Notes: a model not told the origin generated them from the sequence alone. A stretch of 64,000 nt of DNA from Roseicella sp. DB1501 (GCF_013112485.1 NZ_JABFHG010000005.1:1-64000), one strand, 5' to 3'. Shown: positions 25,869 through 35,049, counted from the stretch's first letter. Numbers and translations: made by a program.

Positions 25869-25972
25869 GCTAGAGCGGGATCGCGGGAGGGCGTGAAGGC
25901 CCGGATGCGTGACTCCGCTCTGAAAACAACAGGCTGCAGCGGAGCAGCGTGCAATCTTGAACGCAATCCGCT
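25869..25972. repeat. Repeat-like intergenic segment
   Basis: Begins CTAGAGCGGGATCGCG and carries CTCTGAAAACAACAGGCTG and AACGCAATCCGCTTTAG. These words resemble the CTAGAGC terminus near 36885, the AGCAACAGG block near 25378, and AACGCAATCTGCTATAG near 28900. It is more diverged than the other copies, and its right end touches the TAA stop of the secreted-protein gene. Confidence 0.55.
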
Positions 25973-26332
25973 TTAGCCGCAGGCCGGATAGGCCAGCCAG
26001 CCCAGGATGCGGCCGTCCGGGGCGGCGATGCGCCGCGCATCGACGCAGCGGCGCTCCAGGAAGAAGGCCGGCGCGGCGGCATCGGGCGGCGGCGCCGCGG
26101 CCAGGACGGTGCGGGATGCGACGCGGCCGGCGATGACGATGCAGTCCTCGGTCGCCGCGCCATGGCGGAGCCGGACCCGAACCTGGCCCGCTTCCAGCGC
26201 CGCCGCCCCGAGGGCGAAGGCGTCGGGCAGCCCGGCCAGACAGGCTTGCAGCGCCGGCTCGAATGCCTCCAGCCGCGTCGTCCAGTCGGCCGCAGCCGAT
26301 GGAAGTGGGGCACCGAGCAGCAGGGCGATCAC
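25973..26332 (-). CDS. Secreted hypothetical protein
   Basis: A protein of about 119 residues with a signal-peptide-like start (IALLLGAPLPSAAADW). The mature part has four scattered cysteines, including CLAGLPDAF, CIVIAG, RRCVDA and the C-terminal PACG, which suggests a small disulfide-bonded periplasmic domain. The first usual start codon is a GTG at 26332, which gives a short signal peptide; a non-standard start slightly upstream would restore the Arg-rich n-region ARPGRAAW. I know no family for it. Confidence 0.55.
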   Translation of the reverse strand: MIALLLGAPLPSAAADWTTRLEAFEPALQACLAGLPDAFALGAAALEAGQVRVRLRHGAATEDCIVIAGRVASRTVLAAAPPPDAAAPAFFLERRCVDARRIAAPDGRILGWLAYPACG

Positions 26333-26358
26333 CCACGCTGCCCGGCCGGGCCGCGCCG

Positions 26359-27069
26359 TCAGTGGATCTCGTCCGCCCGCGACAGCGCCTGCTTCAGCGT
26401 CTCGATGTTGAAGTCGTCGCGCTTGGCCATGTCGAGGATCACCGCTTCGCGCCGCGCGATCAGGTCGATCGCCGCCGGCAGCTGCCGTACGGCATCGGCC
26501 GGGATGACCACCGCCCCGTGCCGGTCGGCATGCACCACGTCGTCATGCATCACTGGCATGCCGTGCACGATCACGTCGCGGCCGAAATCCACCATGTGCA
26601 CATGCGCATGGCTCGGATTCACCATGCCGCCGATGATCTGGAAGCCCGGCGCCAGCATGTCGAGATCGCGGAAGGAGCCGCTGGTCACGCAGCCGAGGCA
26701 GCCGAGTCCCTTGTGGACGTTGCTGTTCACCTCGCCCCAGAAGGCGCCGAAACCCGGCGTCTCGTCGAGATCCTCGATGACGACGATGGTCGGCAGGTCG
26801 GCATCGGCGACGTATTCGTACCAGCCGATGCGGGCCGCGCGGTCCTGCTCCTTGCTGCGGCCGGAGGGGGCAGCGGCGCGGATCTGGCCGGTCCGGGCCA
26901 GGCCGCAGATCGGCGGCAGGGAGGTGTCGGCGCAGACGAAGGGCTGCAGGGTGAAGCCGCGGCCGCGCCGGGCCGGCATGACGATTTCCATCGCGTTGCA
27001 GATGGTGGGCGTGTCCCAGCGCCGCAGGAGCTCCAGATCCGCGCGGGTGAAGGGGCGATCGGCCATCAT
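26359..27069 (-). CDS. RraA-like / HMG aldolase family protein
   Basis: A 236-residue protein of the RraA/dimethylmenaquinone methyltransferase-like family, whose biochemically known members include 4-hydroxy-4-methyl-2-oxoglutarate aldolase and oxaloacetate decarboxylase. Recognisable features are DTPTICNAME near the start, GVNSNVHKGLGCLGCVTSG-type core (here GEVNSNVHKGLGCLGCVTSG) and the DVVHADRHGAVVIP motif with acidic and His residues for a divalent metal. GGGAGG stands six bases before ATG 27069; another ATG follows directly. RraA itself is shorter, so an enzymatic role is more likely. Confidence 0.83.
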   Translation of the reverse strand: MMADRPFTRADLELLRRWDTPTICNAMEIVMPARRGRGFTLQPFVCADTSLPPICGLARTGQIRAAAPSGRSKEQDRAARIGWYEYVADADLPTIVVIEDLDETPGFGAFWGEVNSNVHKGLGCLGCVTSGSFRDLDMLAPGFQIIGGMVNPSHAHVHMVDFGRDVIVHGMPVMHDDVVHADRHGAVVIPADAVRQLPAAIDLIARREAVILDMAKRDDFNIETLKQALSRADEIH

Positions 27070-27249
27070 GTGCATCCTCCCGGAATGGGCGAAGCATCGG
27101 GGAGGCCGGGCCGCCGGTCAAACCCCGCGGACGCGCCGCCGGCATGCGTCCGTCTGGCGGCTCGTGACGGTTCCGTGACACGGGCGGCGGGCGGGTTGCG
27201 GCCCCCGGCTCCGGCCCTTTAACAGCGGCAGCGGCGGGACGGGCATGGC

Positions 27250-28650
27250 ATGCGAGCAGCGTGGTGGAAGGGCTGCCTGGCGGCGGCCGGACTGGTTGTG
27301 GCGCTTCTGGCGCCGACCGGCGCCCGGGCGCAGCGTGGCATCGCGGGGCCGATCTACCAACCCAACATCGATGCGCTGATCGATGGCGGCGAGGCCTGGC
27401 TGGAGCGGCTCGAGGCGCAGGGCTGGTTCCTGCGCGGCCAGTTCACCGGCATCGTCCAGGCGCATCCCAGCTTCCGCTCGCCCTATCGCGGCGAGGCGAG
27501 CCTCAACCCAAAGGATGAGACGCGGAACACCCAGTCCATCGACCTCGTCCTCGGCCGGCGGCTCTGGGACAATGCCGAGATCGTCGCCGTGCCGACCCTG
27601 ACCCGCGGCTACGGCCTCAGCGATTCGGTCGGCATCGCCAGCTTCCCGAATGGCGAGGCCTTCCGGCTCGGCTCGCGCGACCCGACGCTCTGGCTGTCGC
27701 GGCTGTTCCTGCGCCAGACGATCGACCTCTCCGGCGACCGCGTTCTCGGTACCGATCCGGACCCGATGCGCTTCACAGGGCCGCTGGCGCGCGAGCGCAT
27801 CACCCTCACCATCGGCCGCGTCTCGGTCTGGGACTTCTTTGACGACAACCGCTATGCCCATGACGCGCGGACGCAGTTCATGTCCTGGGGCCTGGTCGGC
27901 ACCGGCGCCTTCGACTTCGCCGCCGATGCCCGCGGCTTCACCGACGGGGTCGTCGCGGAATGGGAGGATGGCCGCTCGGCGGTGCGGATGGGCGCCTTCC
28001 GGGTCGCCCGCGACGTCAACTCCCTGGCGCTGGAGCCGCGCTTCTTCGCGGGCTGGCAGGCCCTGCTGCAGCTGGAGCGGGGCTGGTCGCTGAACGGGCG
28101 GCCGGGGATGGTGCGGCTGCTCGGCGGCCTGTCGCGCACCCGCTCGGTGCGCTGGGACCAGCTCACGGCGGCGCAGCTCGCCGGGGAGACCGACACCTCC
28201 GGCCTGCGGGCCTTCCGCACCAAGGAGATGGCCGGCCTCAACCTCGAGCAGGAGCTGACGGACACGCTCGGCGCCTTCGCCCGCATCGGCTGGAACAACG
28301 GCCGCGAGCAGAACTGGATGTTCACCGAGATGGACTGGTCCGTCTCGGCCGGCCTCTCCCTCACCGGGCAGGGCTGGGAGCGGCCGGGGGATACGGTCGG
28401 CCTCGCCTTCAATCTCGGCGGCCTTTCCCCGGGCCATCGCCGCTTCCTCGAGGCCGGCGGCATCGGCTTCATCACCGGCGACGGGCGGCTGAACTACGCG
28501 CCGGAGACGGCGATCGAGACTTATTACGACCTGCGCCTGGCGCCGGGGCTGAACCTCGCGCTCGATGCGCAGCTCGTCGTCAACCCGGCCTACAATGCCG
28601 ATCGCGGCCCGGTGCCGGTCCTCGCCCTGCGGCTGCACGCGGCCTTCTGA
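27250..28650 (+). CDS. OprB-family carbohydrate-selective porin
   Basis: A 466-residue outer-membrane protein. There is a signal peptide (about 1-28, ending ARAQ), then beta-strand-rich sequence with OprB landmarks: GWFLRGQFTGIVQAHPSFRS, LGRRLWDNAEIVAVPTLTRG, and ITLTIGRVSVWDFFDDNRYA. It ends in phenylalanine (LHAAF), the usual outer-membrane insertion signal. It probably admits sugars or related small solutes. It is monocistronic with a hairpin directly downstream. Confidence 0.9.
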   Translation: MRAAWWKGCLAAAGLVVALLAPTGARAQRGIAGPIYQPNIDALIDGGEAWLERLEAQGWFLRGQFTGIVQAHPSFRSPYRGEASLNPKDETRNTQSIDLVLGRRLWDNAEIVAVPTLTRGYGLSDSVGIASFPNGEAFRLGSRDPTLWLSRLFLRQTIDLSGDRVLGTDPDPMRFTGPLARERITLTIGRVSVWDFFDDNRYAHDARTQFMSWGLVGTGAFDFAADARGFTDGVVAEWEDGRSAVRMGAFRVARDVNSLALEPRFFAGWQALLQLERGWSLNGRPGMVRLLGGLSRTRSVRWDQLTAAQLAGETDTSGLRAFRTKEMAGLNLEQELTDTLGAFARIGWNNGREQNWMFTEMDWSVSAGLSLTGQGWERPGDTVGLAFNLGGLSPGHRRFLEAGGIGFITGDGRLNYAPETAIETYYDLRLAPGLNLALDAQLVVNPAYNADRGPVPVLALRLHAAF

Positions 28651-28657
28651 GAACGAT

Positions 28658-28683
28658 GCCCTCATGCGCGACCGCATGAGGGC
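28658..28683. terminator. Perfect hairpin after the porin gene
   Basis: An 11-bp perfect stem (GCCCTCATGCG / CGCATGAGGGC) with a CGAC loop begins 8 bp after the porin stop codon. Two short T runs follow within 25 bases but no contiguous T-tract. Position favours a terminator or mRNA-protecting stem. Confidence 0.65.
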
Positions 28684-28957
28684 TCCCATTCAGTGTCCCT
28701 TTGGCGCCGGGCGCAAACCTCCGGTTTGCCTGGGCCTTCGGCGTGACGTGCGAACAGCACGCCTTCGGCGTGACGCGCCGCGAGGCGCGCCTTGCGGTGC
28801 GACCGACAGGCCCCGTTCGGAGCTTCGGACCGGCCAAGCGACCGGTCCGCCGGCATGAGCCGGGCTCCCTGACGGATGGTTGAGCGCCGGGTGCGCCAAC
28901 GCAATCTGCTATAGGGATGGTGCCACCATTGAGGTGGCGCGGCAGGGGGTGGATGGC
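28684..28957. other. Repeat-rich intergenic region
   Basis: About 270 bp made of short repeats and inverted repeats: the 25-nt dispersed repeat at 28709-28733, two copies of CCTTCGGCGTGACG (28735 and 28760 region), GCGCCGCGAGGCGCG, and GGACCGG...CCGGTCC. The end (28895-28915) carries AACGCAATCTGCTATAG, similar to 25959-25976. No gene is supported here. Confidence 0.7.
28709..28733. repeat. 25-nt dispersed repeat, copy 2 (inverted)
   Basis: The reverse complement of this segment matches 3519-3543 with one mismatch. The two copies are 25 kb apart and both lie in intergenic palindrome-rich DNA. Confidence 0.8.
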
Positions 28958-29245
28958 ATGGCGAGCTGGCGGCCGGAGGAGGACAGGGCGATCCAGGCCG
29001 GCGAGGTGGCGAATCCCGCTCCCGGCCTCGAAGGCCAGCCGCGCCTCGACATGGGGCTGATCGAGGCGGCGATGCCGAAGCTGATCGACCATGCGGTGGG
29101 AGGGCCGGTGGTGCTCACCCGCCACGGCGCCGAGGCCTACGTACTGCTGCCGCTGGATATCTGGCGGCGGGTCTGGACCGCCATCCCCCGCGCCCCGGTC
29201 GTCGATATGGAGCGGCCCGGCCGGAAACCAGACGGGGAGGCTTGA
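28958..29245 (+). CDS. Phd/YefM-like antitoxin-type protein (orphan)
   Basis: A 95-residue protein. The segment from 35 to 78 (IEAAMPKLIDHAVGGPVVLT, then RHGAEAYVLLPLDIWRRV) resembles the prevent-host-death/YefM fold, in which a helix is followed by PVVLTRHGREA.VLLP. The toxin-binding tail is short (APVVDMERPGRKPDGEA) and no toxin gene follows; the next gene is an ABC-F ATPase. It may be a solitary antitoxin or a transcription regulator using the same fold. The start ATG 28958 is the best supported of several. Confidence 0.55.
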   Translation: MASWRPEEDRAIQAGEVANPAPGLEGQPRLDMGLIEAAMPKLIDHAVGGPVVLTRHGAEAYVLLPLDIWRRVWTAIPRAPVVDMERPGRKPDGEA

Positions 29246-29278
29246 CGCGCCGCCGCCGCGGCCCCCCTCTGCCGCGGC

Positions 29279-31114
29279 ATGGCGCCGCCCCTTCTCATCC
29301 TCCAGGACATCCATCTGCATCTCGGCACCACGCCGCTGCTCACCGGGGCCGATCTCGCTGTCGGCGCCGGGGATCGCCTGGCGCTGGTCGGCCGCAATGG
29401 CTCCGGCAAGTCCACCCTGCTGCGCATCGCGGCCGGAATGGTGCAGCCTGAATCCGGCAGCCGCTTCCTGCAACCGGGCGCCACCCTGCGGACGCTGCCG
29501 CAGGAGCCGGATCTCGGCACGGCGGCATCGGTGTGGGATTATGTCGAGGCCGGGCTCGGCCCGGCCGATGATCCCTACCGTGCCCGCTGGCTGCTCGGCG
29601 AGCTTGGCCTGACGGGCGAGGAGGCGCCGGCGCGGCTCTCGGGCGGCGAGGCGCGGCGGGCGGCGCTGGCGCGCGTCCTCGCCCCCTCCCCCGACATCCT
29701 GCTGCTGGACGAGCCGACCAACCACCTGGACCTGCCGGCCATCGCCTGGCTCGAGGCCGAGCTGGCGCAGTTCCGCGGCGCGCTGGTGCTCATCAGCCAT
29801 GATCGGCGCTTCCTCGAGCGCCTGTCGCGCGCCATGGTCTGGCTCGACCGTGGCACCACCCGGCGGCTGGAACAGGGCTTCGCCGGTTTCGAGGCCTGGC
29901 GCGACCAGGTGCTGGAGGAGGAGGAGCGCGAGGCCCACAAGCTCGACCGGAAGATCGTCCGCGAGGAGCACTGGATGCGCTACGGCGTCACCGCCCGCCG
30001 CAAGCGCAACATGCGCCGGGTCGGCGAGCTGGCGGCTCTGCGGCAGCGCCGGCGGGAGGCGCTGAAGGCGACCGGCACGGTGCGCATGGCGGCGAGCGAG
30101 GCGGAGGGCGGCGGCACGCTGGTGGCCCAGGCGGAGGGCGTCACCAAGGGCTACGGCGGCGCGCCGGTGGTGCGGGAGTTCAGCACCCGGATCCTGCGGC
30201 GCGACCGCGTCGGCATCGTCGGGCCGAACGGCGCCGGCAAGACCACGCTGCTGAACCTGCTGACCGGCGCCCTGGCGCCGGATGCCGGCACGGTCAGGCT
30301 CGGCAGCGGGCTGCAGATGGTCACCCTGGACCAGAAGCGCGAGAGCCTCGACCCCACGTCCAGCCTGCAGGCGGCGCTCACCGGCGACAATGGCGACCAG
30401 GTGGAGGTCGGCGGCCAGCGGCGGCACGTGATCGGCTACATGAAGGACTTCCTCTTCCTCCCCGACCAGGCGCGCACCGCGGTCGGCGTGCTCTCGGGCG
30501 GCGAGCGCGGCCGGCTGATGCTGGCCCGAGCCCTCGCCCGCCCCTCCAACCTGCTGGTCCTCGACGAGCCGACCAACGACCTTGACCTTGAGACGCTCGA
30601 CCTGCTGGAGGAACTGCTGGCCGACTATCAGGGCACGGTGCTGGTGGTAAGCCATGACCGCGACTTCCTCGACCGGGTCTGCACCAGCGTGATCGTCGCC
30701 GAAGGCGAGGGACGCTGGCAGGAATATGCCGGCGGCTATACCGACATGGTGGCGCAGCGCGGCCGCGGGGTGGAGGCACGGCCCGCGACCGTACCTGTTC
30801 CCGTACCTGCCCGGGCGCCGGAGCGCGCGGCGCCGCAGCCGCAGGAGCCGGCGCCACCGGCCGCGGCACCGAAGCGCAAGCTGAGCTTCAAGCAGCAGCA
30901 CGCGCTCGAGGCCCTGCCCGGCCGCATGGCGGCACTCGAGAAGGAGATCGCCACCTTGCGCACGGCCCTGGCCGCGCCCGATCTCTACGCCCGCGATCGC
31001 GCCCGCTTCGAGCGCTTCACCGTGGCGCTCGGCGAGAAGGAAGCCGCGTTGGCCGCGGCGGAGGAGGAGTGGCTCGAACTTGAGCTGCTGCGCGAGGAGA
31101 TCGAGGCCGGCTGA
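29279..31114 (+). CDS. uup: ABC-F family ATPase, Uup-like
   Basis: A 611-residue cytoplasmic twin-ATPase without membrane segments that acts on the ribosome or on branched DNA intermediates. First cassette: Walker A GRNGSGKST (38-46), LSGGEARRAALARVL, Walker B LLLDEPTNHLDL. Linker: the charged EEEEREAHKLDRKIVREEHW region. Second cassette: GPNGAGKTT, LSGGERGRLMLARAL, VLDEPTNDLDLETL. A Pro/Ala-rich stretch leads into a C-terminal coiled coil (KQQHALEALPGRMAALEKEI), the domain that marks Uup within ABC-F. Confidence 0.9.
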   Translation: MAPPLLILQDIHLHLGTTPLLTGADLAVGAGDRLALVGRNGSGKSTLLRIAAGMVQPESGSRFLQPGATLRTLPQEPDLGTAASVWDYVEAGLGPADDPYRARWLLGELGLTGEEAPARLSGGEARRAALARVLAPSPDILLLDEPTNHLDLPAIAWLEAELAQFRGALVLISHDRRFLERLSRAMVWLDRGTTRRLEQGFAGFEAWRDQVLEEEEREAHKLDRKIVREEHWMRYGVTARRKRNMRRVGELAALRQRRREALKATGTVRMAASEAEGGGTLVAQAEGVTKGYGGAPVVREFSTRILRRDRVGIVGPNGAGKTTLLNLLTGALAPDAGTVRLGSGLQMVTLDQKRESLDPTSSLQAALTGDNGDQVEVGGQRRHVIGYMKDFLFLPDQARTAVGVLSGGERGRLMLARALARPSNLLVLDEPTNDLDLETLDLLEELLADYQGTVLVVSHDRDFLDRVCTSVIVAEGEGRWQEYAGGYTDMVAQRGRGVEARPATVPVPVPARAPERAAPQPQEPAPPAAAPKRKLSFKQQHALEALPGRMAALEKEIATLRTALAAPDLYARDRARFERFTVALGEKEAALAAAEEEWLELELLREEIEAG

Positions 31115-31184
31115 GATCGCGCCTGTTCCCGCCGCGCCGTTCCGGTCTAGCCTTGCCCGGTCCGGAATACCGGGGGAGGAAACA

Positions 31185-32414
31185 ATGCAGGCAACCCGCC
31201 GCGGCCTCATGGCCGCCACCACCGCCGCCAGCCTTGGCGGCGCCCTCCCTCGAGCCCGCGCGCAGGGGCGGCCGAAAATCAAGATCGGGGTGCTGAACGA
31301 CCAGTCCGGCCCCTATCGCGACACCTCCGGCCTCACCTCCATCGCCTGCGTCGAGCAGGCGGTGCAGGATTTCGGCGATCGCGGCTTCGACATCGAGGTG
31401 CTGCGCGCCGACCACCAGAACAAGCCCGATATCGGCGCGACCCTGGCGCGCCAGTGGATCGACCGCGACGGCGTCGACGTCATCGCCGACGTGCCGACCT
31501 CCTCGGTGGCGCTGGCCGTCGCCGAGGTGTGCCGGCAGAAGGATCGCGTCCACCTCAATGCCAGCGCCACCTCCGTGGCGCTGACCGGCGAGCAGTGCAG
31601 CCCGAACACCATCGTCTGGAGCTTCGACACCTACATGATGGCCGCCTCCTCGGGCGGCGCGACGGTGAAGGCGGGCGGCGACAGCTGGTTCTTCATCACC
31701 GCCGACTACGCCTTCGGCCACAGCCTGGAGCAGCAGACGACGCTGAAGGTGAAAGCGGCGGGCGGCACGGTGAAGGGCGCGGCGCGCTACCCCTTCCCCG
31801 ACACCTCGGATTTCTCCGGCTTCATCACGCGCGCGATGAGCAGCGGCGCCAAGGTGATCGGCCTGGCCAATGCCGGGCTCGACACGGTGAACAGCGTCAA
31901 GCAGTGCTACGAATTCGGCGCCATGCAGCGCGGCGTGACGGTGGCGCCGCTGCTGATGTTCCTCTCCGACGTCAAGGCGCTCGGCCTCGACATGGCGCAG
32001 GGGCTGGTGCTGACCGAGAGCTTCTACTGGGACCTCAACGACCGCACGCGCCGCTTCGCCAAGAAGATCGCGGCGCGCACGCCGAACAACTGGCCGGCGC
32101 AGTCGCATGCCAGCGCCTATGGCGGCGCGCTGCACTACCTGAAGGCGGTGGCCGATATGGGGCCGGCGGAAGCCAAGCGGAGCGGCGCCGCGACGGTCGC
32201 GCGCATGAAGGCGATGCCGACCGACGACGACGCCTTCGGCCCGGGCCGGATCCGCGAGGATGGGCGGGGCCTGTTCCCTGCCTATCTCTTCCGGGTGAAG
32301 AAGCCGTCCGAGAGCAAGTCGCCCTGGGATCTCTATACCCTGCTCTCGACCCTGCCGGCCGAGGAAGCAGCGCGGCCCCTCGCCGATTCGGGCTGCAAGA
32401 TGACCCGCGGCTAG
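31185..32414 (+). CDS. Branched-chain amino acid-type ABC substrate-binding protein
   Basis: A 409-residue periplasmic binding protein of the LivK/leucine-binding family. A twin-arginine-like signal peptide (MQATRRGLMAATTAASLGG) ends near ARAQGRP. The family start KIKIGVLNDQSGPYRDTSG and the domain-2 YAFGHSLEQQ are clear. ATG 31185 has an excellent GGGGGAGGAAACA leader. Livs-type permease and ATPase genes are absent. The stop codon TAG is part of the palindromic repeat that begins at 32411. Confidence 0.9.
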   Translation: MQATRRGLMAATTAASLGGALPRARAQGRPKIKIGVLNDQSGPYRDTSGLTSIACVEQAVQDFGDRGFDIEVLRADHQNKPDIGATLARQWIDRDGVDVIADVPTSSVALAVAEVCRQKDRVHLNASATSVALTGEQCSPNTIVWSFDTYMMAASSGGATVKAGGDSWFFITADYAFGHSLEQQTTLKVKAAGGTVKGAARYPFPDTSDFSGFITRAMSSGAKVIGLANAGLDTVNSVKQCYEFGAMQRGVTVAPLLMFLSDVKALGLDMAQGLVLTESFYWDLNDRTRRFAKKIAARTPNNWPAQSHASAYGGALHYLKAVADMGPAEAKRSGAATVARMKAMPTDDDAFGPGRIREDGRGLFPAYLFRVKKPSESKSPWDLYTLLSTLPAEEAARPLADSGCKMTRG

Positions 32415-32517
32415 ACCATGATCCGCTCGCACAGGTTCACGGATCATGGTCTAGCATGTTGTTTGGTCGCGTGATTCACGCCTTTCGGTGAGTCCATCTC
32501 AGGCGATCACGCTCTGG
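32411..32517. repeat. Palindromic intergenic repeat, modules A and C
   Basis: Arms CTAGACCATGATCCG (32411-32425) and CGGATCATGGTCTAG (32440-32454) are a perfect 15-bp inverted repeat; the first arm contains the TAG stop of the preceding gene. Module C follows (32458-32517): TTGTTTGGTCGCGTGATTCA, CTTTCGGTGAGTCC and GGCGATCACGCTCTGG, which is repeated almost unchanged at 36931-36991. Confidence 0.92.
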
Positions 32518-32744
32518 CGTTCCGCTTGCGACATTCGTGGGACGCCCCGCGAATGCCGCCGGTCCGCACCCTGCCGGAGGGACCGGCGCCTGGATCAATC
32601 CGGGCAAACATCGTACATCCTATGCATGGGTCATCGCTCGGACCCTCCGATGCGCGCCGGCGCAAGTGGCGGAAGGCGTCGATCGTTCCTGGCGATTGCA
32701 GGCTGGTTCGCCGCGGCGGACCTGTCCTCGATGCGGAGATGCGG
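32518..32744. other. Intergenic remainder before the lipoprotein gene
   Basis: About 225 bp after the repeat, of somewhat lower GC than the coding DNA. It should hold the promoter of the small lipoprotein gene. No gene or hairpin is called. Confidence 0.4.
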
Positions 32745-32978
32745 ATGCGGCGGCTTGCGATCCTTGGTGCTCTCACCCTGCTGGCCGGATGTGGCCTGAA
32801 CGACGCCCTGGACCGGATGGATCGGGAGGCGGATCAGAAGCGTTGCGACGGCTTCGGCTTCCAACGCGGGACCGAAGCCTATGCCAATTGCCTGATGCAG
32901 CAGGCCGCGCAGCGCGAGGCGGAGAGTCAGCAGGCGCTCGACCGCGCGGCGCTCGAGCGGGCAGCGCGCAAGCGCTGA
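32745..32978 (+). CDS. Small lipoprotein
   Basis: A 77-residue protein with a short signal peptide and lipobox LLAGC (MRRLAILGALTLLAGCGLND), so it is probably lipid-anchored. The mature part is charged, with QRGTEAYANCLMQQAAQREA, a pattern shared by small proteobacterial lipoproteins of unknown role. GGAG stands six bases before ATG 32745; ATG 32739 is an alternative. It converges with the alpha/beta hydrolase gene. Confidence 0.75.
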   Translation: MRRLAILGALTLLAGCGLNDALDRMDREADQKRCDGFGFQRGTEAYANCLMQQAAQREAESQQALDRAALERAARKR

Positions 32979-32993
32979 ACACCGCAGGAACCC

Positions 32994-33845
32994 TCAGCCC
33001 GTCGCGTCCAGGCTCCAGCGGCCGCGCTCGACGGTCGAGAGGAAGGCCGCGACCTCCCGGTTGAAGGCGGCCGGTTCCTCCAGGTTGATGGCATGGCCGG
33101 TACGCGGGCACATCCAGAGCCCGGCATTCGGCAGCACGCTCTTCAGCCAGATATTGGTCTCGATGCAGGGCCCGTCTTCGTCGCCGACCGCGAGCAGGGT
33201 CGGCACCTGCATGCGGCGCAGCTCAGCCTCCCAGTCGAAGATGGAATCGCGCTCGCCCTGGTAGTGCTTCATGGTCAGGCCGGTGCCCTGGCCGGAATGC
33301 TCGGCCAGCCGCTCCATATAGGCGGCCCAGCCGCGCGGATCCTTCTTGCGGAGCTGGATGCGCGTCGGCCCGTTGCCCGTCTCCTCCGCCAGCTCGCCCG
33401 GCCAGCCCTGCGCGATGAGCTTGTCGCCGCGCGCCTGGCAGGCGGCGCGGAACTCCGCCTGCTCCTGCCGTGGCGAGCCGGAGCCGGCGCCGGCCGGCAC
33501 CAGCGACACCGCCATCCCGGGATGGCGGATGCCGAAGAGCAGCGCCGCGAAGCCACCCATCGACAGGCCGACGATATGCGCCCGCGGGATGCCGAGATGC
33601 CGCAGCACCGCGACCGCATCCTTCACCGCGTAGTCCTGGCCGTAGAGGCGCGGATCGGTCGGCACGTCGGAGGGCGGATAGCCGCGCGCGGCATAGGTGA
33701 CGCAGCGGTACTCGCGGGAGAAGGAGCGGACCTGGTCCTCCCATTCCCGGTGGTCGGCGCCGAATTCATGGATGAACAGGATCGGGTGACCGGTCCCGGT
33801 CTCCTCGTACCAGAGGCGCGCGCCTTCGGCGGGAGCATAGGGCAT
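32994..33845 (-). CDS. Alpha/beta hydrolase
   Basis: A 283-residue alpha/beta-hydrolase-fold enzyme. The nucleophile elbow is GLSMGG with Ser95; the oxyanion region is FIHEFGADHREW (HE in place of HG); the acid probably lies in AVGDEDGPC and the catalytic His in RTGHAINLEEP. The layout resembles 3-oxoadipate enol-lactonase/pimeloyl-carboxylesterase-type hydrolases. ATG 33845 follows AGGAGG. It is divergent from the tandem Bug receptor genes and may act on the same compound. Confidence 0.88.
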   Translation of the reverse strand: MPYAPAEGARLWYEETGTGHPILFIHEFGADHREWEDQVRSFSREYRCVTYAARGYPPSDVPTDPRLYGQDYAVKDAVAVLRHLGIPRAHIVGLSMGGFAALLFGIRHPGMAVSLVPAGAGSGSPRQEQAEFRAACQARGDKLIAQGWPGELAEETGNGPTRIQLRKKDPRGWAAYMERLAEHSGQGTGLTMKHYQGERDSIFDWEAELRRMQVPTLLAVGDEDGPCIETNIWLKSVLPNAGLWMCPRTGHAINLEEPAAFNREVAAFLSTVERGRWSLDATG

Positions 33846-33977
33846 GGCTCGTTCCTCCTGCTGTCTTGGCCGGCATCCTGCACCTGAATGCCGGGCCTGC
33901 CAGCCCCTCGCCGCCCCATCTGGGCGCCGCCATGCCGGTACCGTTATGCTGGCGGCCAAATCGAAGGGGAGGATGGG

Positions 33978-34958
33978 ATGACCCTGCAGCGGAGATCCAT
34001 GCTGCTCACCGCCGCTGCCGCCGGCGCGGCGATGGCGCAACGCGCGGCGGCGCAGGCCTCCTGGCCGAACCGGCCGATGCGCATGATCATCCCCTGGCCG
34101 CCCGGCCAGTCCACTGACCTGCAGGGCCGGATCGTGGCGCAGCTGCTGACGGAGCGGCTGGGCCAGAACGTGGTGCCGGAGAACCGCTCCGGCGCCGGCG
34201 GCCAGATCGGCACCGACTACGTGGCGAAATCGGCGCCTGACGGCAACACGCTGCTCGCCGCCTCGATCGGGCCGATCACCTTCAGCCCGCTGGTGCAGCG
34301 CACGCCCTATGTCGTCGCGCGCGACTTCATCCCGATCGCCTGCTACGGCATCTCGCCCTACATGCTGCTGGTGCGACCGGATTTTCCGGCGAAGGATGCA
34401 AGGGCCTTCGTCGCCGCCCTGCGCGCGGCGCCGGGGAAGTACAGCTACGCCTCCTCGGGCATCGGCGGGGCGCAGCATCTGCTGACCGCGGTGTTCAACG
34501 CCCAGGCCGGCATCGATGCGCTGCACGTCCCCTTCCAGGGCAGCGGCCCGGCCATGGCAGCCTTCCTCGGCGGCCAGGTGGATTATGCGATCGAGACCTT
34601 CGCCGCCGCCGGGCCGCTGGTGCGGCAGGGGGCGCTGCGGCCGCTTGGCATCACCACGGCCAAGCCCAGCGCTTTGCTCGCCGGCGTTCCGCCGCTCGCC
34701 GTCGCCGCCGACCTGCCGCAATACGACATTGGCGGCTGGAACGGGCTGATGGTGCCGACCGGGACGCCGCAGCCGATCCTCGACCGGCTGCTGGCCGAGG
34801 TGCTGGCCGGCTTCGCCACCACCGAGATCAAGGAGCGCTTCCTCGGCATCGGCGTCGAGCTGGCGCCGATCGGGCCCGAGGGCTTCCGCAAGCTGCTGGC
34901 CGCCGAGGCGGCGCTGTTCGGGCCGGTGATCCGCCAGCTCGGCATCCGCGCCGAATAG
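33978..34958 (+). CDS. Bug-family tripartite tricarboxylate transporter receptor (copy 1)
   Basis: A 326-residue periplasmic solute receptor. It has a twin-arginine-like signal peptide (MTLQRRSMLLTAAAAGAAMA) and Bug landmarks: PNRPMRMIIPWPPGQSTD, ENRSGAGGQIGTDYVAKSAP, YASSGIGGAQHL and HVPFQGSGPAMAAFLGGQVD. Bug proteins typically bind carboxylates or aromatic acids. No TctA/TctB genes follow; instead a paralogue does. GGGGAGGATGG precedes ATG 33978. Confidence 0.92.
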   Translation: MTLQRRSMLLTAAAAGAAMAQRAAAQASWPNRPMRMIIPWPPGQSTDLQGRIVAQLLTERLGQNVVPENRSGAGGQIGTDYVAKSAPDGNTLLAASIGPITFSPLVQRTPYVVARDFIPIACYGISPYMLLVRPDFPAKDARAFVAALRAAPGKYSYASSGIGGAQHLLTAVFNAQAGIDALHVPFQGSGPAMAAFLGGQVDYAIETFAAAGPLVRQGALRPLGITTAKPSALLAGVPPLAVAADLPQYDIGGWNGLMVPTGTPQPILDRLLAEVLAGFATTEIKERFLGIGVELAPIGPEGFRKLLAAEAALFGPVIRQLGIRAE

Positions 34959-35049
34959 GGTGCGGCGGGCCGCGGCCCTGCCGATCGCGACTTGGCAGGG
35001 CCGGCCCGGCTGCGCGACAAGCACGCTCGGAACGAAGGAAAACGCCAGG

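Noticed and set aside
28658-28957. Possible CRISPR-like array
   Set aside because: The repeats are few, of different sequence, and not evenly spaced; no cas genes are present.
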